DNA from: Babylonia areolata | Lineage: Eukaryota; Mollusca; Gastropoda; Neogastropoda; Buccinidae | NCBI RefSeq assembly: GCF_041734735.1 | Contig: NC_134901.1 | Span: 23,021,987-23,085,986 of the forward strand | Direction of reading: 5' to 3' | DNA: 64,000 nucleotides | Part shown: positions 42,444 to 53,930 of the stretch, in pieces | How the letters are laid out: each line of letters opens with the position of its first letter | Position numbering within the stretch: the stretch's first letter is position 1 | Notes under the pieces: model-generated | The model's input: the letters and a program-made list of their open reading frames with translations, nothing else | Told to the model about the DNA's origin: nothing | Databases searched by the model: none | Made by a program: the position numbers and the translations under genes

Positions 42444-42772
42444 GCACGTCACCCAATCTATCAGAAAGAACAAACAACTAGAAATGTTACAACTACAAAT
42501 TCACATCCATCAAGCTGGCCACAACAACGTTTTGCCTAAGTGCCATCCCAGCATGCAACGCACATCTTGTGCACACGTCCAGTTAGTTAGATCCGTTTCA
42601 AGTCAGCTGTCAGGAAATGAGAAATAAAGTAAAGGTTGAATGGGAAATCATGAGACATGCTCAAAAATTACCATAGAATCCATATTCACTGTAGTACAAG
42701 AGTGTTTTATAAAGGTGCGTGAGCGCGTGCGCACACATTAATACGCGAACGCGCGCGCACTCACGCACGCAA

Positions 42773-42823
<51 letters not shown>

Positions 42824-42914
42824 ACCTCATTAAAAAGACGTAGATTGATAACTGGCCAGCCGGAACAGTATCGTTTGTGTATACATAACGGTAAGATCAT
42901 ATGCTTAAATGTAT

Positions 42915-42949
<35 letters not shown>

Positions 42950-44205
42950 TGGGTAGGTCAATCCCTGTCCTCTATATTTCGAATCCTATTCAAATTGAAA
43001 TATAACATGAATGTTGTTTTCTTTCGAGAAACTAAATTAGCCACGAGTCTTGTTAAGCAAAATTATCTACAGTTTCAAAAATGCAGATTTTTTACGCAGG
43101 TAGTACTCCACTGTAAAATTCTGAATTATACATTCTGACACAAATTACCATTTTTGTAACAAATTTAACAATACGTGGTATTTTTCTTTCGTGATTTTTT
43201 GTAGGAACAAAACATATGTACAAGTATGCAAACATGCACGCTTTTTCGGCTGGCAGAAACACAAACGCATGGACATGAACAAAATGATATTTGTTCTCTC
43301 AGTTTTGCCTGAGTACGACCTGTTCGGCAATCTTAATCTTAACAGTGACCACTTCAGTATGATTGTATATACATACATACATACTGACATACATACTGAC
43401 ATATGAATGTGCAATGCATAGGGTCTACATGTGCCGCCAAAGCTGTGTGTCCTGTAACTGTATCCTTGCACGCATACTGACTTAACGTGAACATCACATT
43501 GAACCACTCATCGTAGTTTAGAGGAGAAGAGTAAAAACCTGAAGCAAGAGACCTGTTGTTGGTTTTTTTTTCCACATATTGTTTTCACTGTGAAATCAAC
43601 TGGTGATTTAGTCAAAGAATATCAAAAAGAACAAGTACAAGGCCATCACACCATCGATCGCCTCAAAGAAATAAAAGCAGAGAGGGGGAGCGGCCGTAAG
43701 TCTAGCATGAAAGGTAGAGCACGAGGCTTTGCAAATCAAACAAATATCAGCATCATTTCCAAACCAACATTGCGCAAATACCTTCAAAACGGAACAGTCT
43801 CTGTGGGCTTTTCCAAACACAATAGACTGAGCAACACACTAGACGCCACGTTCTTGGCATCAGAGATCTTTTCCCATCCCTCTTAGCGGCCAATCAGTGG
43901 CAGCCTCTGTGCGTGTGTGTATGTGTGGGTCTGTGTGTTTGTGTGCGTTTGTGCATGCGCGAGGGTGTAAGTGTACACAAATGTCAGGAGAGTTCTGTGC
44001 ACGTGCGTATGTGTGTGTGTGGGGGGGGGGGGGGTGAGGGGGGTAGAGGATGAGGTATGTGTGTGTATGCATGCCTACACTGTGGGAGCAACGGAATATT
44101 GGAACGTGCAGGTGTGCATATATATATATATATATCTTTGTATATATGTTTATGGGGGTGGGGGATATGGGCGTATGTGTGTGTGCTTGTATAAGTAAGT
44201 GTTCC

Positions 44206-44254
<49 letters not shown>

Positions 44255-44689
44255 CATGGAAGCTGCGATACGTAGCCTAGAAATGAGTGTGTGGAGGAAT
44301 GGGGTAGAGGAGGTGCAGGGTAGTGTGTGTGTGTGTGTGTTGGGGCTCATGTACGTTTATGTGTATTTGACAGTGCTTTCATATCTGCGAAACTGCATGT
44401 TTGGTGCATATCTGTTATGCATATGTGTGTATATGTGTGTGTATATGTTTTACATTTATTTGCTTATTTATCATCATTGTTGTCTTTTTTATTTATTGTT
44501 TTTAAATTTTTTGTTGTTGTTGTTGTTGTTATTATTACCTTTTTTTAAAATTATTATTTATTTATTTATGTACGCTTATAGTTGACTTCATCAAGTTTTT
44601 GCGCCTTATACATATTATTATTAGTAGTAGTTCTTTTTAATGTATGTATCTATTATTTATTCACCCTTTTTTTTCTTCTTTTTTTTTCT

Positions 44690-44815
44690 CAAGGCCTGAC
44701 TAAGCGCGTTGGGTTACACTGCTGGTCAGGCATCTGCTTGGCAGATGTGGTGTACCGTATATGTATTTGTCCGAGCGCAGTGACGCCTCCTTGAGCTACT
44801 GAAACTGAAACTGAA
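44690..44815 (+). mobile_element. SINE family I tail, preceded by a T run
   Basis: CTCAAGGCCTGACTAAGCGC through ACGCCTCCTTGAGCTACTGA, then a short GAAACT repeat. Same truncated form as 27197-27325. Present in both units (53268-53389), so it is older than the 8.5-kb duplication. Confidence 0.7.
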
Positions 44816-44889
44816 ACTTTTATTAGAACAAAAAGAGCCTATTGTCATGTAGCGCTACGTGAAAAAATCATAGACAAAAAGATTGGAAG

Positions 44890-45180
44890 GACACAAAATT
44901 GGATGGTTGTGATTCACAACAGTACCAGTTATGTGAAGATGAGGAATGACAGATGGTTCTCTGTGATTCACAACAGTACCAGTAATGTGAAGGTGAGGAA
45001 GGACACAAAATTGGATGGTTCTCTGTGATTCACAACAGTACCAGTAAGGTGAAGGTGAGGAAGGACACACAATTGGATGGTTCTCTGTGATTCACAACAG
45101 TACCAGTAAGGTGAAGGTGGGGAAGGACACAAAAGTGGATGGTTCTCTGTGATTCACAACAGTACCAGTAATGTGAAGGT
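44890..45180. repeat. 62-bp minisatellite, about 5 copies
   Basis: Unit GGTTCTCTGTGATTCACAAC followed by AGTACCAGTAATGTGAAGGT and GAGGAAGGACACAAAATTGG. Spacing of the GGTTCTCTG start is exactly 62 bp over three intervals. The matching array in unit B is at 53457-53751 with the same copy number. Confidence 0.85.
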
Positions 45181-45360
45181 GTTGTATCAGGGACTGACCG
45201 CTGGCAGACTTGAGGTGAGGGGGCCGCACGGTAGCTGGCTGTGACTGGGAGCGAGAAGTGGACGTTGGCGGCGTGAGGAAACACGCCATCAAAGACCGGG
45301 AAACCCCGAAAAGTCAGCTCACTTCCATTCCAGTTGAAGCCACTTTTCACTAAATCAAAC
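45181..45360 (-). pseudogene. Coding-like segment of unknown identity
   Basis: On the minus strand an open, GC-rich, high-GC3 stretch reads SGFNWNGSELTFRG, FPVFDGVFPHAANVHFSLP and VTASYRAAPSPQVCQ. It looks like part of an extracellular protein or enzyme exon, but I do not recognise the family. It is wedged between the 62-bp minisatellite and a SINE fragment, without clear splice sites. The unit B copy (53752-53930) differs by three or four bases, mostly silent or conservative. Probably a captured exon or retro-fragment. Confidence 0.35.
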
Positions 45361-45490
45361 GGGAGTATGACTGCCTGCCTGCATTGCAGGCGTAAAAACC
45401 GCCATACACGTGAAATCCCACTCGTGCAATACACGAGTGAACGTTGGAGTCGCAGCGCACAAGCAAAGAAGAAGACTAAGAGAAAGAAGA
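45361..45490 (+). mobile_element. SINE family III fragment
   Basis: GGGAGTATGACTGCCTGCCT, AACCGCCATACACGTGAAAT and CACTCGTGCAATACACGAGT followed by GAAGAAGA-type sequence; this matches the later body of the family III copies. Paired with 53931-54063 in unit B. Confidence 0.6.
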
Positions 45491-45660
45491 TGAAAACGAA
45501 AAATAAATGGAGCAATTGTCACACCTTAAAATGCTCCTTGACAGTTCATTCAACTACGTAAACAACCACTGAAGTGTGCCAAAACCTTTCCACAGTCGTT
45601 TCAAGTACGTTCCTAGATTTAACTGCCAAAGAAAAGCATTATCGGGGTGTTCTCACAAAA

Positions 45661-47119
45661 TTAGGTCAGCATCCAAATGCAGCAAAAAATGATGTATAAC
45701 ATTATGTTCATGACTATACCCAGTTTTAAACACATTATGTCCAGCTGTTTCGACAATTGCGCCTGTCTTGAGGACCCAGGTGATGGAGTCTAAGAAGCAT
45801 GAACCAGGTGTGTTTTATGGACAGATTGCACTTGTACTTGCTGACACTAAATGAGTCCCCGCCATCATGATTATCATTACAACGACCAGTGTTTGAAAAC
45901 TGTGTTCCATAGTGAAAGGAATCGTCATTTTCAGAACCCATAGGAGAGCTCATTGGATCAAAGGCTGGTTCTGTACGACTGATTGTGTCCAAGTTAGAAC
46001 TTTGGCCAATCGAATTTTTTCTTTCAAAAGAATTCAAAGAGTTCATACCAAACGACATTTTTTTCTGTCATAAGAGACAATACCAAATGACATTTTCCTT
46101 TCAGAGGACTCTGAAGACCGGAAGTGACGCTGAGATGCAAAGCAGCAGTCTTTGTCCTGTCCGTAGATGAACACAATGCAAGCTCCCATGACAATGAAGC
46201 AAACGCTCATGAACATCTGCACGGTGACATACACGCTGAAGAGACACACTGAGTCAGAGTTCTGCGGCAGTGAGTTGTTGATGAGAGACAGAAAGACCGT
46301 GAAAGACAGGAAGACAGTGACACTGACCGTCATCTTTTCTCCGCATTCCACAGGCAGCACGAACACCATGCAGTTCAACAGAGACAGCAGTGAGACTGGT
46401 AAAATCATGTTCAGTACGTAGAACGTCACTTTTCGTTCCAGAGTGTAGATGAAATAAATACGCCAGAAGCTATCGGGCCAAAGTTGGTACCTGGTCTTCC
46501 TGTCAGTCAGTTTCCATTCAGGGTGGTTCTCAATGCCGCCACTGATTTCAAAGGCTGGATCCCCCCATGTTCCGTTCAAGTAGTCATTGGTGGTGGACCA
46601 AGGCGTCACTTCTATAGAGCATGTCTGTGTGTCCAGAGGGTAGTGGAAAATGTCGACGGAGCAGTAAGTCTGAAACAGTCCTCCCGGGTACCACGTGACC
46701 AGTCCCGTGTGGTGAACGATCACCTTCCTCTTCAGGCGCGCCATCTGATCCAGATCAGAGAGCGTATTGTAGACGACCAGGTCAGGGCACCACACCATGT
46801 CTGCCTTCAGGTGCACCTCACGGTGAGGGAATTGCTGCGGGTCCCAGTGCAGAAACTCATCGTACCACGTGATCCTCAGCCAGCCGGAAGAGATGAGGGT
46901 TTGTTTCTTCATGTCCAGCTGGATGACACTCTTCAGACCAATAGAGACGTTCAGGTACACCTTCTGGGAGGAGTTCAGTGTAGGACTCACCAGGGGGTCG
47001 TAGCTCTTCAGGAGTGTTTCACGAATCAGGTGAGCTTCACTGCTCTTGATCTTCTCTTGAAAAGAAAAGAAACTCATTATTTTAACGATCGTCTGCAATT
47101 TTGCATAAAAGTGATGCAT
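45661..47119 (-). pseudogene. nAChR-like subunit, delta-type copy 1, frameshifted
   Basis: Read from MHHFYAKLQTI at 47119 the frame is good through signal peptide, loop D WYDEFLHWD, loop A WCPDLVVYN, the Cys loop, M1, M2 (GEKMT) and M3, then breaks in the M3-M4 loop. Against the intact twin at 54232-55791 there are two frame-disrupting differences: two extra bases in a T run (seven instead of five, about 46057-46063 on the plus strand) and one missing T in CAATTGCGC near 45758, just before M4. A 9-bp in-frame gap lies next to the first. Loop A also has WCPD where all the relatives have WRPD or WLPD. The gene would lose M4. Either it is a young pseudogene or the two homopolymer-type differences are sequencing errors; the rest is about 97 percent identical to the twin. 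Confidence 0.8.
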
Positions 47120-47659
47120 TTTAGACCCAGCTTTTACCAGTGTCTTGTATGGTACTGTCCAACTGTATGCTTTTGTGCTCCTGTGAAATTGTTCCTTCTG
47201 CAGCAGTCACTTCCGGCCATTGCTACTTTATCAGTTTTAAATGCTAAATTGATTCTCACTTTCTCTATGTCGATAAGTGTAAGCAGTTAGTTATTCTTGA
47301 CTCCGGTCACAAAAAGAAGGAAAATCCGTAAAACATGATCCATCAGTTGATGATAGTTTTAGCCAAATCTATTTTCAAACCAACTACTGTAGGCACAAAG
47401 TAAGTTTCTTCACAAGCTCCTCTGACTCAATTACCAATGCAATCACTCAGATGTAATAGAAGGGGAAAAAAACTGAAAAAAAATCCAGTAGTTCTTTTTA
47501 TGTCATTCATGCCAGCTAGTGCTGTTGATTTTCTGAATGAAAATCATTCTTACAAGACACCATCTGTTATGTGTAACCTTTTTTTCTGGTCATCGTACCA
47601 ACTTTCAGGGAAGTGTAGCTTCATCAGATTGTCCACAGAAACGGCAAAAAAAACAAAAG

Positions 47660-49090
47660 TCAGGCAAAGACATAGCTTAAACCGAAGACCACAAACCCCA
47701 CGATGGTGAGGATCAAATTCAGTTTTAAACACATCTTGTTCAGCTGCCGTGACAGCTGTCGTCTCTCGTGCAGACTCAGGTGATGGAACCTGACCAGCAT
47801 GGGCCACACGTGATCCGTGGACACACTGCCCCTCTGCTCTTTCCTCGCGCCCTCGTCATCCTTATTTGTTGCATTGGAAACAGTGTCTCTTGACTGTGTG
47901 CCAGTGTGAAATGAGTCGCTGTTTCCAAAATCCAAAGGTCTCGCTTCATTCGTGGTTGAAAAACTTACCATTTCTTCGTCTGTGTCTGATTGTCTCTTTG
48001 TCTGCGAATCAGAGCTCATTCGCAAACGTGTTTGTCCTCCAGACACAGTTGAAAACTGGGACCTAAACTGAGATACTGTATCAGAGTCTTTACTCTGTTC
48101 GTAGATGAAGACAGTGCAAGCCGCCATGGCTATGGAACAAACGCTCAGAGACAACTGCACGGCGACATACACGCTGAAGAGACACACCGAGTCAGAGTTC
48201 GGAGGAAGTGAGTTATTGATGAGAGAGAGAAAGACAGTGTAAGACAAAAATACGTTGACACTGACTGTCATCTTTTCACCAGATTCCACAGGCAGCAAGA
48301 ACGCCAGACAGTTCATCACAGACAGCAGTGAGATAGGTAAAATCATATTCAGTACGTAGAACGTTACTTTTCGTTTCAGTGTAAAGGTGAAGTGAATATA
48401 CGTAAAATGGTCACTTTGAATGAGCAGAGCAGTCTTGCTAACCAGTTTCCATTCAGGGTGATTTTCCATTTCTATTTCAAAGGCCTGCTCAGTCAGAGAT
48501 ATATTCACGTAGTCATTGGTTGTAGACCAAGGCGCTATATCCACAGTGCATGTCTGCGTGTCCAGAGGGTAGTGAAAAATATTAACAGAACAGGCTGTCT
48601 CGAAGAGTCCTCCAGGGTACCATACCATCTTTCCAGTGTGCTCAACGATCACCTTTCTTTTTTGGTCTTCTAGTTGGTCCAGACGGTTGACTGTGTTGAA
48701 AATGACCAAGTCAGGACGCCACACCATGTCCTCTTTCAAGCGGATCTGGCGGTAAGGGAACTGGTTCAGATCCCAGCGCAAAAAATGGTCATACCATGTG
48801 ATGTTCAGCCAGGCAAAGGAGACCAGAGTCTGTTTCTTCATGTCAAGCTCGATGAGACCCTCCACGCCAATGGACAGATTGACCTGAACCACCTGGGAGG
48901 GGTGAGCTACTGGGCGTGCCAGTGGCTCGTAGTTTTTCATGAGTATCTGTCGAATTAAGTAACTTTCGTTCCCGATAAAATCATCATCAGCTTGACAAGG
49001 AAGGAACGGTGTCATTGTAACGACTGTCAACACTATGAAACAAAATGCCTTCATGTTAATTATGACTTGTCCCACAATGTTCAAGGACAT
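47660..49090 (-). CDS. nAChR-like Cys-loop channel subunit, gamma-type copy 2 (intronless)
   Basis: 476 codons, aligned without gaps to copy 1; preferred start again residue 13 (codon at 49052-49054). Same landmarks: loop A WRPDLVIFN, Cys loop C167-C181, loop B W188, GEKMT, Asn at 6' of M2, M4 ending VVFGLSYVFA. Loop C is without paired cysteines. Differences from copy 1 cluster between EWKLVSKTA and TLKRK (48368-48457), where the changes L/V, I/L, F/L, Y/F, I/V and H/R alter the side chains on beta9, loop C and beta10. Elsewhere the ligand-binding domain and pore are nearly identical. This suggests the twins differ in ligand preference rather than in channel properties; that is an inference. 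Confidence 0.93.
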   Translation of the reverse strand: MSLNIVGQVIINMKAFCFIVLTVVTMTPFLPCQADDDFIGNESYLIRQILMKNYEPLARPVAHPSQVVQVNLSIGVEGLIELDMKKQTLVSFAWLNITWYDHFLRWDLNQFPYRQIRLKEDMVWRPDLVIFNTVNRLDQLEDQKRKVIVEHTGKMVWYPGGLFETACSVNIFHYPLDTQTCTVDIAPWSTTNDYVNISLTEQAFEIEMENHPEWKLVSKTALLIQSDHFTYIHFTFTLKRKVTFYVLNMILPISLLSVMNCLAFLLPVESGEKMTVSVNVFLSYTVFLSLINNSLPPNSDSVCLFSVYVAVQLSLSVCSIAMAACTVFIYEQSKDSDTVSQFRSQFSTVSGGQTRLRMSSDSQTKRQSDTDEEMVSFSTTNEARPLDFGNSDSFHTGTQSRDTVSNATNKDDEGARKEQRGSVSTDHVWPMLVRFHHLSLHERRQLSRQLNKMCLKLNLILTIVGFVVFGLSYVFA

Positions 49091-50829
49091 TATATAAATT
49101 TGTGTTTAGAATTACATAAAAAAACAACTAATTATTCTAAAAACACCTGCTTTTGGCATGTTAATCTGTGGAAACGGCGTGGCATTCTGTGACAGTGAAT
49201 ATTTTTCATTAATGAATCACTCAAGAAATATAAAAAAATTATGACTATTTCGCCATTTCTCATATATTCCGTCAGTTCAGATACGTTTACTGATGAGAAA
49301 AAAAGTAACAAAACAAAACACTCATCTGAGGTACTTCAGGCCAATTTCAACATCTGTTTTGAAGAAGAAAAATCGTCTTTGCATAAGTTCCTTTGACTCT
49401 GGGAACTTACACGAGGAACAATTCTGCAAAATAAAAATACGAATCAGTCATTTGTTGAAAATATACGTCACAACAACTTGAATTTCCAACGGCACGCAAC
49501 CGTGTCATGGCACACATTCCTGTCAATAATTGACGATGGATTTCATTGAAGTGTCTGTTTTTTGCTGGGCTGATTCTGGAATCAGAACGTATTATCTGTG
49601 TAACAATTTATACCACTGGCTTTTCTGCAGCACAGACATTTGACACAACACATCACAAACGATGTCAACAATGATTCTGAAGTCAGTGCAAATGGTACAA
49701 GCACTTTTAGAATGTCACTGCTTTCAGATGAAACCTCGCAAGTTAAATCTTTTTATCAGAGCTACATGATCTACCCGATCGATGTCAAACTCATCAGCTT
49801 AAATCCTGCAACTGCCGAATGCTAAATAAATAAACAGGGTATGTTTGCATTACCATAGATGCTGTCGTTTCACAGAACGCTGTTGCGTGCAAAACCGTTT
49901 TTCCATCGTCTAAATTCCACGAACACGATTTATCAACTGTTTTCACAAGCACTCCCTTGCACTAGTGTCTGCTCTTGTCCGTGCGTCCGGTTCCGCCAGA
50001 GCTCACCGTGATCAACCGGAAGCTATCAGTCGACCAGCGATTTGCACCACGTCAATCCACAAAAGCCGAACAGGCAAAGTAAACACAATCGGCAGAGCTC
50101 GTGCCTGTCTGTTCGGAGCAGGGCAATATTACTCAGTAAGGCAGTTATCAAAATAACACGGGATGCCAGTTGATGAACTGCACGTGCTGAAATCTCGCCA
50201 CTGTTGACAGAAGTGTTGCTTTTGATGCGGGCTGGGTCAACTCATGGCCCCCATAAAAAAGAAAGCCATGGTCAACTCCATGATTGCCAGGCACTCCCTT
50301 CTGCTCTTGATTTCCTTGCTGTTGTTGACTGGGCTCTGTTGGAACGTTCAGTGCCACGTGACCTGTGGCCAGGGGACCCCGAAAACAAGCAGGTTGACAC
50401 TTTCCACTCAACTGGATTTTCCTTTTGACATCTGTCACAAATGGTATCGAGTCTATTTGGGCTGGTTTTTGCTGGCTCAACCCCTGCGTTCTCCCCCCTC
50501 ACCCCCACCCACCCCTCCATCCCTCCTTATGCCAATATTCAATAGGAAAATGTGTGTGTGTGGATAGAATAGAATAGAATATTTCATTGTAATAAAACCT
50601 TTGGTTTATAAGACACAATAAAACATAAACATGTTATGAAAAGAAACATCCGTTAACAAATTTCTCGCCAGCCTTGGCTGTAATTCCTTTAGTAAGGTCA
50701 GTCAGCTTGGCTTGGTATTTGGACAATGTATCGTTTAAGAATCTGTTTCTGTAAATATTGTATTTTACACAATCGTCTAATTGTGTGTGTGTGTGTGTCT
50801 GTGTATTTGTGTGTATGAGTGTCTCCATG

Positions 50830-50975
50830 TGTGTTTGTGACTGACTGAAGTGCCCATAGGCAACTCTCAGTTGGCTCTACCAAAGTAAGCAGCCTGTCAT
50901 GCAAATGACTCCATGTATTTCAAAGCGCTTATAGCTTAGTCTCTGACCAAGGATAGGTGCTATATAAGTATGCAC
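50830..50975 (+). mobile_element. SINE family III 3' tail
   Basis: GGCTCTACCAAAGTAAGCAG, then CATGCAAATGACTCCATG, AAAGCGCTTATAGCTTAGTC and GGATAGGTGCTATATAAGTA, matching in order the tail of the copy at 1321-1765. Confidence 0.65.
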
Positions 50976-51366
50976 GTCACCCAGGCTATCAGAAAGAACA
51001 AACAACTAGAAATGTTACAACTACAGATTCACATCTATCAAGCTGGCCACAACAACGTTTTGCCAAAGTGCCATACCAGCATGCACCGCACATCTTGTGC
51101 ACACGTCCAGTTAGTTAGATCCGTTTCAAGTCAGCTGTCAGGAAATGAGAAATAAAATAAAGGTTGAATGGGAAATCATGAGACATGCTCAAAAATTAAC
51201 ATCACAACCATAGAATCCGTATTCACTGTAGTACAAGAGTGTTTCAAAAGCTGGCTTACTTGTACAAAGTATGAACAATTCATTTCTGATATCCTCATAA
51301 TTATAAAGGTGCGTGAGCGCGTGCGCACACATTAATACGCGAACGCGCGCGCACTCACGCAGGCAA

Positions 51367-51438
<72 letters not shown>

Positions 51439-51538
51439 CTCATAAACACCTCATTAAAAAGACGTAGATTGATAACTGGCCAGCCGGAACAGTATCGTTT
51501 GTGTATACATAACGGTAAGATCATATGCTTAAATGTAT

Positions 51539-51577
<39 letters not shown>

Positions 51578-52841
51578 ACACACTGGCATGGGTAGGTCAA
51601 ACCCTATCCTCTATATTTCGAATCCTATTCAAATTGAAATATAACATGAATGTTGTTTTCTTTCGAGAAACTAAATTAGCCACGAGTCTTGTTAAGCAAA
51701 ATTATCTACAGTTTCAAAAATGCAGATTTTTTACGCAGGTAGTACTCCACTATACAATTCTAAATTATACATTCTGACACAAATCACCATTTTTGTAACA
51801 AAGATAACAATATGTGGTATTTTTCTATCTTGATTTTTTGTAGGAACAGAACATATGTACAAGTATGCAAACATGCACGCTTTTTCGGCTGGCAGAAACA
51901 CAAACGCATGGACATGAACAAAATGATATTTGTTCTCTCAGTTTTGCCTGAGCACGACCTGTTCGGCAATCTTAATCTTAACAGTGACCATTTCAATATG
52001 ATTGTTTATACATATATACATACATATGAATGTGCAATGCATAGGGTCTACATGTGCCGCCAAAGCTGTGTGTCCTGTAAGTGTATCCTTGCACGCATAC
52101 TGACTTAACGTGAACATCACATTGAACCACTCATCGTAGTTAAGAGGAGAAGAGTAAAAACTTGAAGCAAGAGACCTGTTGTTGTTGTTGTTTTTCCACA
52201 TATTGTTTTCATTGTGAAATCAACTGGTGATTTAGTCAAAGAATATCAAAAAGAACAAGTACTAGGCCATCACACCATCGATCGCCTCAAAGAAATAAAG
52301 GCAGAGAGGGGGAGCGGCTGTAAGTCTAGCATGAAAGGTAGAGCTCGATGCTTTGCAAATCAAACAGATATCGGCATCATTTCCAAACCAACATTGCACA
52401 AACTCCTTCAAAACGGAACAGAGTCTCTGTGGGCTTTTCCAAACACAATAGACTGAGCAACACACTAGACGCCACATTCTTGGCATCAGAGATCTTTTCC
52501 CATCCCTCTTAGCGGCCAATCAGTGGCAGCCTCTGTGCGTGTGTGTATGTGTGTGTTTGTGTGTATGTGTGGGTCTGTGTGTTTGTGTGCGTTTGTGCAT
52601 GCGCGAGGGTGTAAGTGTACACAAGTGTCAGGAGAGTTCTGTGCACGTGCGTATGTGTGTGTGTGTGGGGGGGGGGGATGAGGGGGTAGATGATGAGGTA
52701 TGTGTGTGTATGCATGCCTACACTGTGGGAGCAACGGAATATTGGAACGTGCAGGTGTGCATATATATATATCTTTGTATATATGTTTGTGGGGGTGGGG
52801 GGTATGGGCGTATGTGTGTGTGCTTGTACAAGTAAGTGTTC

Positions 52842-52872
<31 letters not shown>

Positions 52873-53267
52873 CCGTGGAAGCTGCGATACGTAGCCTAGA
52901 AATGAGTGTGTGGAGGAGTGGGGGTAGAGGAGGTGCAGGGTAATGTGTGTGTGTGTTGGGGTTCATGTACGTTTATGTGTATTTGACTGTGCTTTCATAT
53001 CTGTGAAACTGCATGTTTGGTGCATATCTGTTATGCATATATGTGTGATTGTGTGTCTGCATGTTTTACATTTATTTGCTTAATTATCATCGTTGTCTTT
53101 TTTTCTTCTTTTTTTTATTATTATTACCTTTTTTTTATTATTATTTATTTATTTATTTATGTACGCTTATAGTTGACTTCATCACGTTTTTGCGCCTTAT
53201 ACATATTAGTAGTTGTAGTTCTTTTTTTATGTATTTATCTATTATTTATTCACCCTTTTTTTTTCTC

Positions 53268-53389
53268 AAGGCCTGACTAAGCACGTTGGGTTATGCTGCT
53301 GGTCAGGCATCTGCTTGGCAGATGTGGTGTAGTGTATATGTATTTGTCCGAACACAGTGACGCCTCCTTGAGCTACTGAAACTGAAACT
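53268..53389 (+). mobile_element. SINE family I tail, preceded by a T run
   Basis: CTCAAGGCCTGACTAAGCAC through ACGCCTCCTTGAGCTACTGA. Paralogous copy of 44690-44815 carried by the segmental duplication. Confidence 0.7.
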
Positions 53390-53456
53390 TTTATTGGAAC
53401 AAAAAGAGCCTATTGGCATGTAGCGCTACGTGAAAAAATCATAGACAAAAAGATTG

Positions 53457-53751
53457 GAAGGACACAAAATTGGATGGTTGTGATTCACAACAGTACCAGT
53501 AATGTGAAGGTGAGAAAGGACAGATGGTTCTCTGTGATTCACAACAGTACCAGTAATGTGAAGGTGAGGAAGGACACAAAATTGGATGGTTCTCTGTGAT
53601 TCACAACAGTACCAGTAAGGTGAAGGTGAGGAAGGACACAAAATTGGATGGTTCTCTGTGATTCACAACAGTACCAGTAATGTGAAGGTGAGGAAGGACA
53701 CAAAATTGGATGGTTCTCTGTGATTCACAACAGTACCAGTAAGGTGAAGGT
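53457..53751. repeat. 62-bp minisatellite, about 5 copies (unit B)
   Basis: Same unit as 44890-45180; GGTTCTCTG starts at 53526, 53588, 53650 and 53712, exactly 62 bp apart. Confidence 0.85.
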
Positions 53752-53930
53752 GTTGTATCAGGGACTGACCGCTGGCAGACTTGAGGTGAGGGGGCCGCAC
53801 GGTAGCTGGCTGTGACTGGGAGCGAGAAGTGGACGTTGGCGGCGTGAGGAAACACGCCATCGAAGACCGGGAAACCCCGAAAAGTCACCTCACTTCCATT
53901 CCAATTGAAGCCACTTTTCACTAAATCAAA
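53752..53930 (-). pseudogene. Coding-like segment of unknown identity (unit B copy)
   Basis: Same as 45181-45360, reading SGFNWNGSEVTFRGFPVF and onward. Against the unit A copy the changes are L/V in one codon and silent changes in Asn and Phe codons. Unknown family; no clear splice sites. Confidence 0.35.

Larger units (their letters stand above)
40650..44889. other. Intergenic part of unit A
   Basis: No gene supported. Besides the elements listed separately it holds (TG)n at about 42340-42364, (CT)n at about 42776-42816, (CA)n at about 42918-42946, (TA)n at about 44116-44135, (TG)n at about 44207-44252, and T/TTG-rich sequence at about 44460-44570. Small frames at 41204-41389 and 43590-43886 are shared with unit B but show no protein-like constraint. 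Confidence 0.55.
39029..47503. repeat. Segmental tandem duplication, unit A (8.48 kb)
   Basis: Unit A carries the gamma-type gene at its left and the broken delta-type gene at its right. Its first bases, CATTCATGACAGCTAGTGCT, recur at 47504 as CATTCATGCCAGCTAGTGCT. Its last bases, CCAGTAGTTCTTTTTATGT, recur at 56051-56070. The two units align end to end with only small indels, so this is a head-to-tail duplication of one block. Confidence 0.9.
49091..53456. other. Intergenic part of unit B
   Basis: Counterpart of 40641-44889. It holds the TATA-like ATTTATATA (minus strand, 49091-49099), a possible LINE tail (50560-50790), a SINE family III tail (50830-50975), (CT)n at about 51370-51432, (CA)n at about 51540-51576, (TG)n runs at about 52536-52580 and 52844-52872, and a family I SINE tail (53268-53389). 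No gene supported. Confidence 0.55.

Noticed and set aside
44890-45180. Regularly spaced 62-bp repeats that might suggest a CRISPR array
   Set aside because: Whole units repeat without unique spacers, in a eukaryotic genome with intronless receptor genes and SINEs.
46484-47290. Long plus-strand frame (268 codons) opposite the delta receptor, with a 234-codon counterpart at 55063-55767 and shorter ones opposite the other receptors
   Set aside because: It is the antisense of the strongly conserved ligand-binding domain; frame openness follows from the codon use of the real gene, and the start and end differ among paralogues.
41204-49825. 61-codon plus-strand frames at 41204-41389 and 49640-49825
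   Set aside because: Shared only because of the recent duplication; nearly all differences between them change amino acids, so there is no sign of protein constraint.
43590-52456. Plus-strand frames of 98 and 80 codons at 43590-43886 and 52214-52456
   Set aside because: A two-base indel between the copies changes the reading frame near the end; no family recognised.
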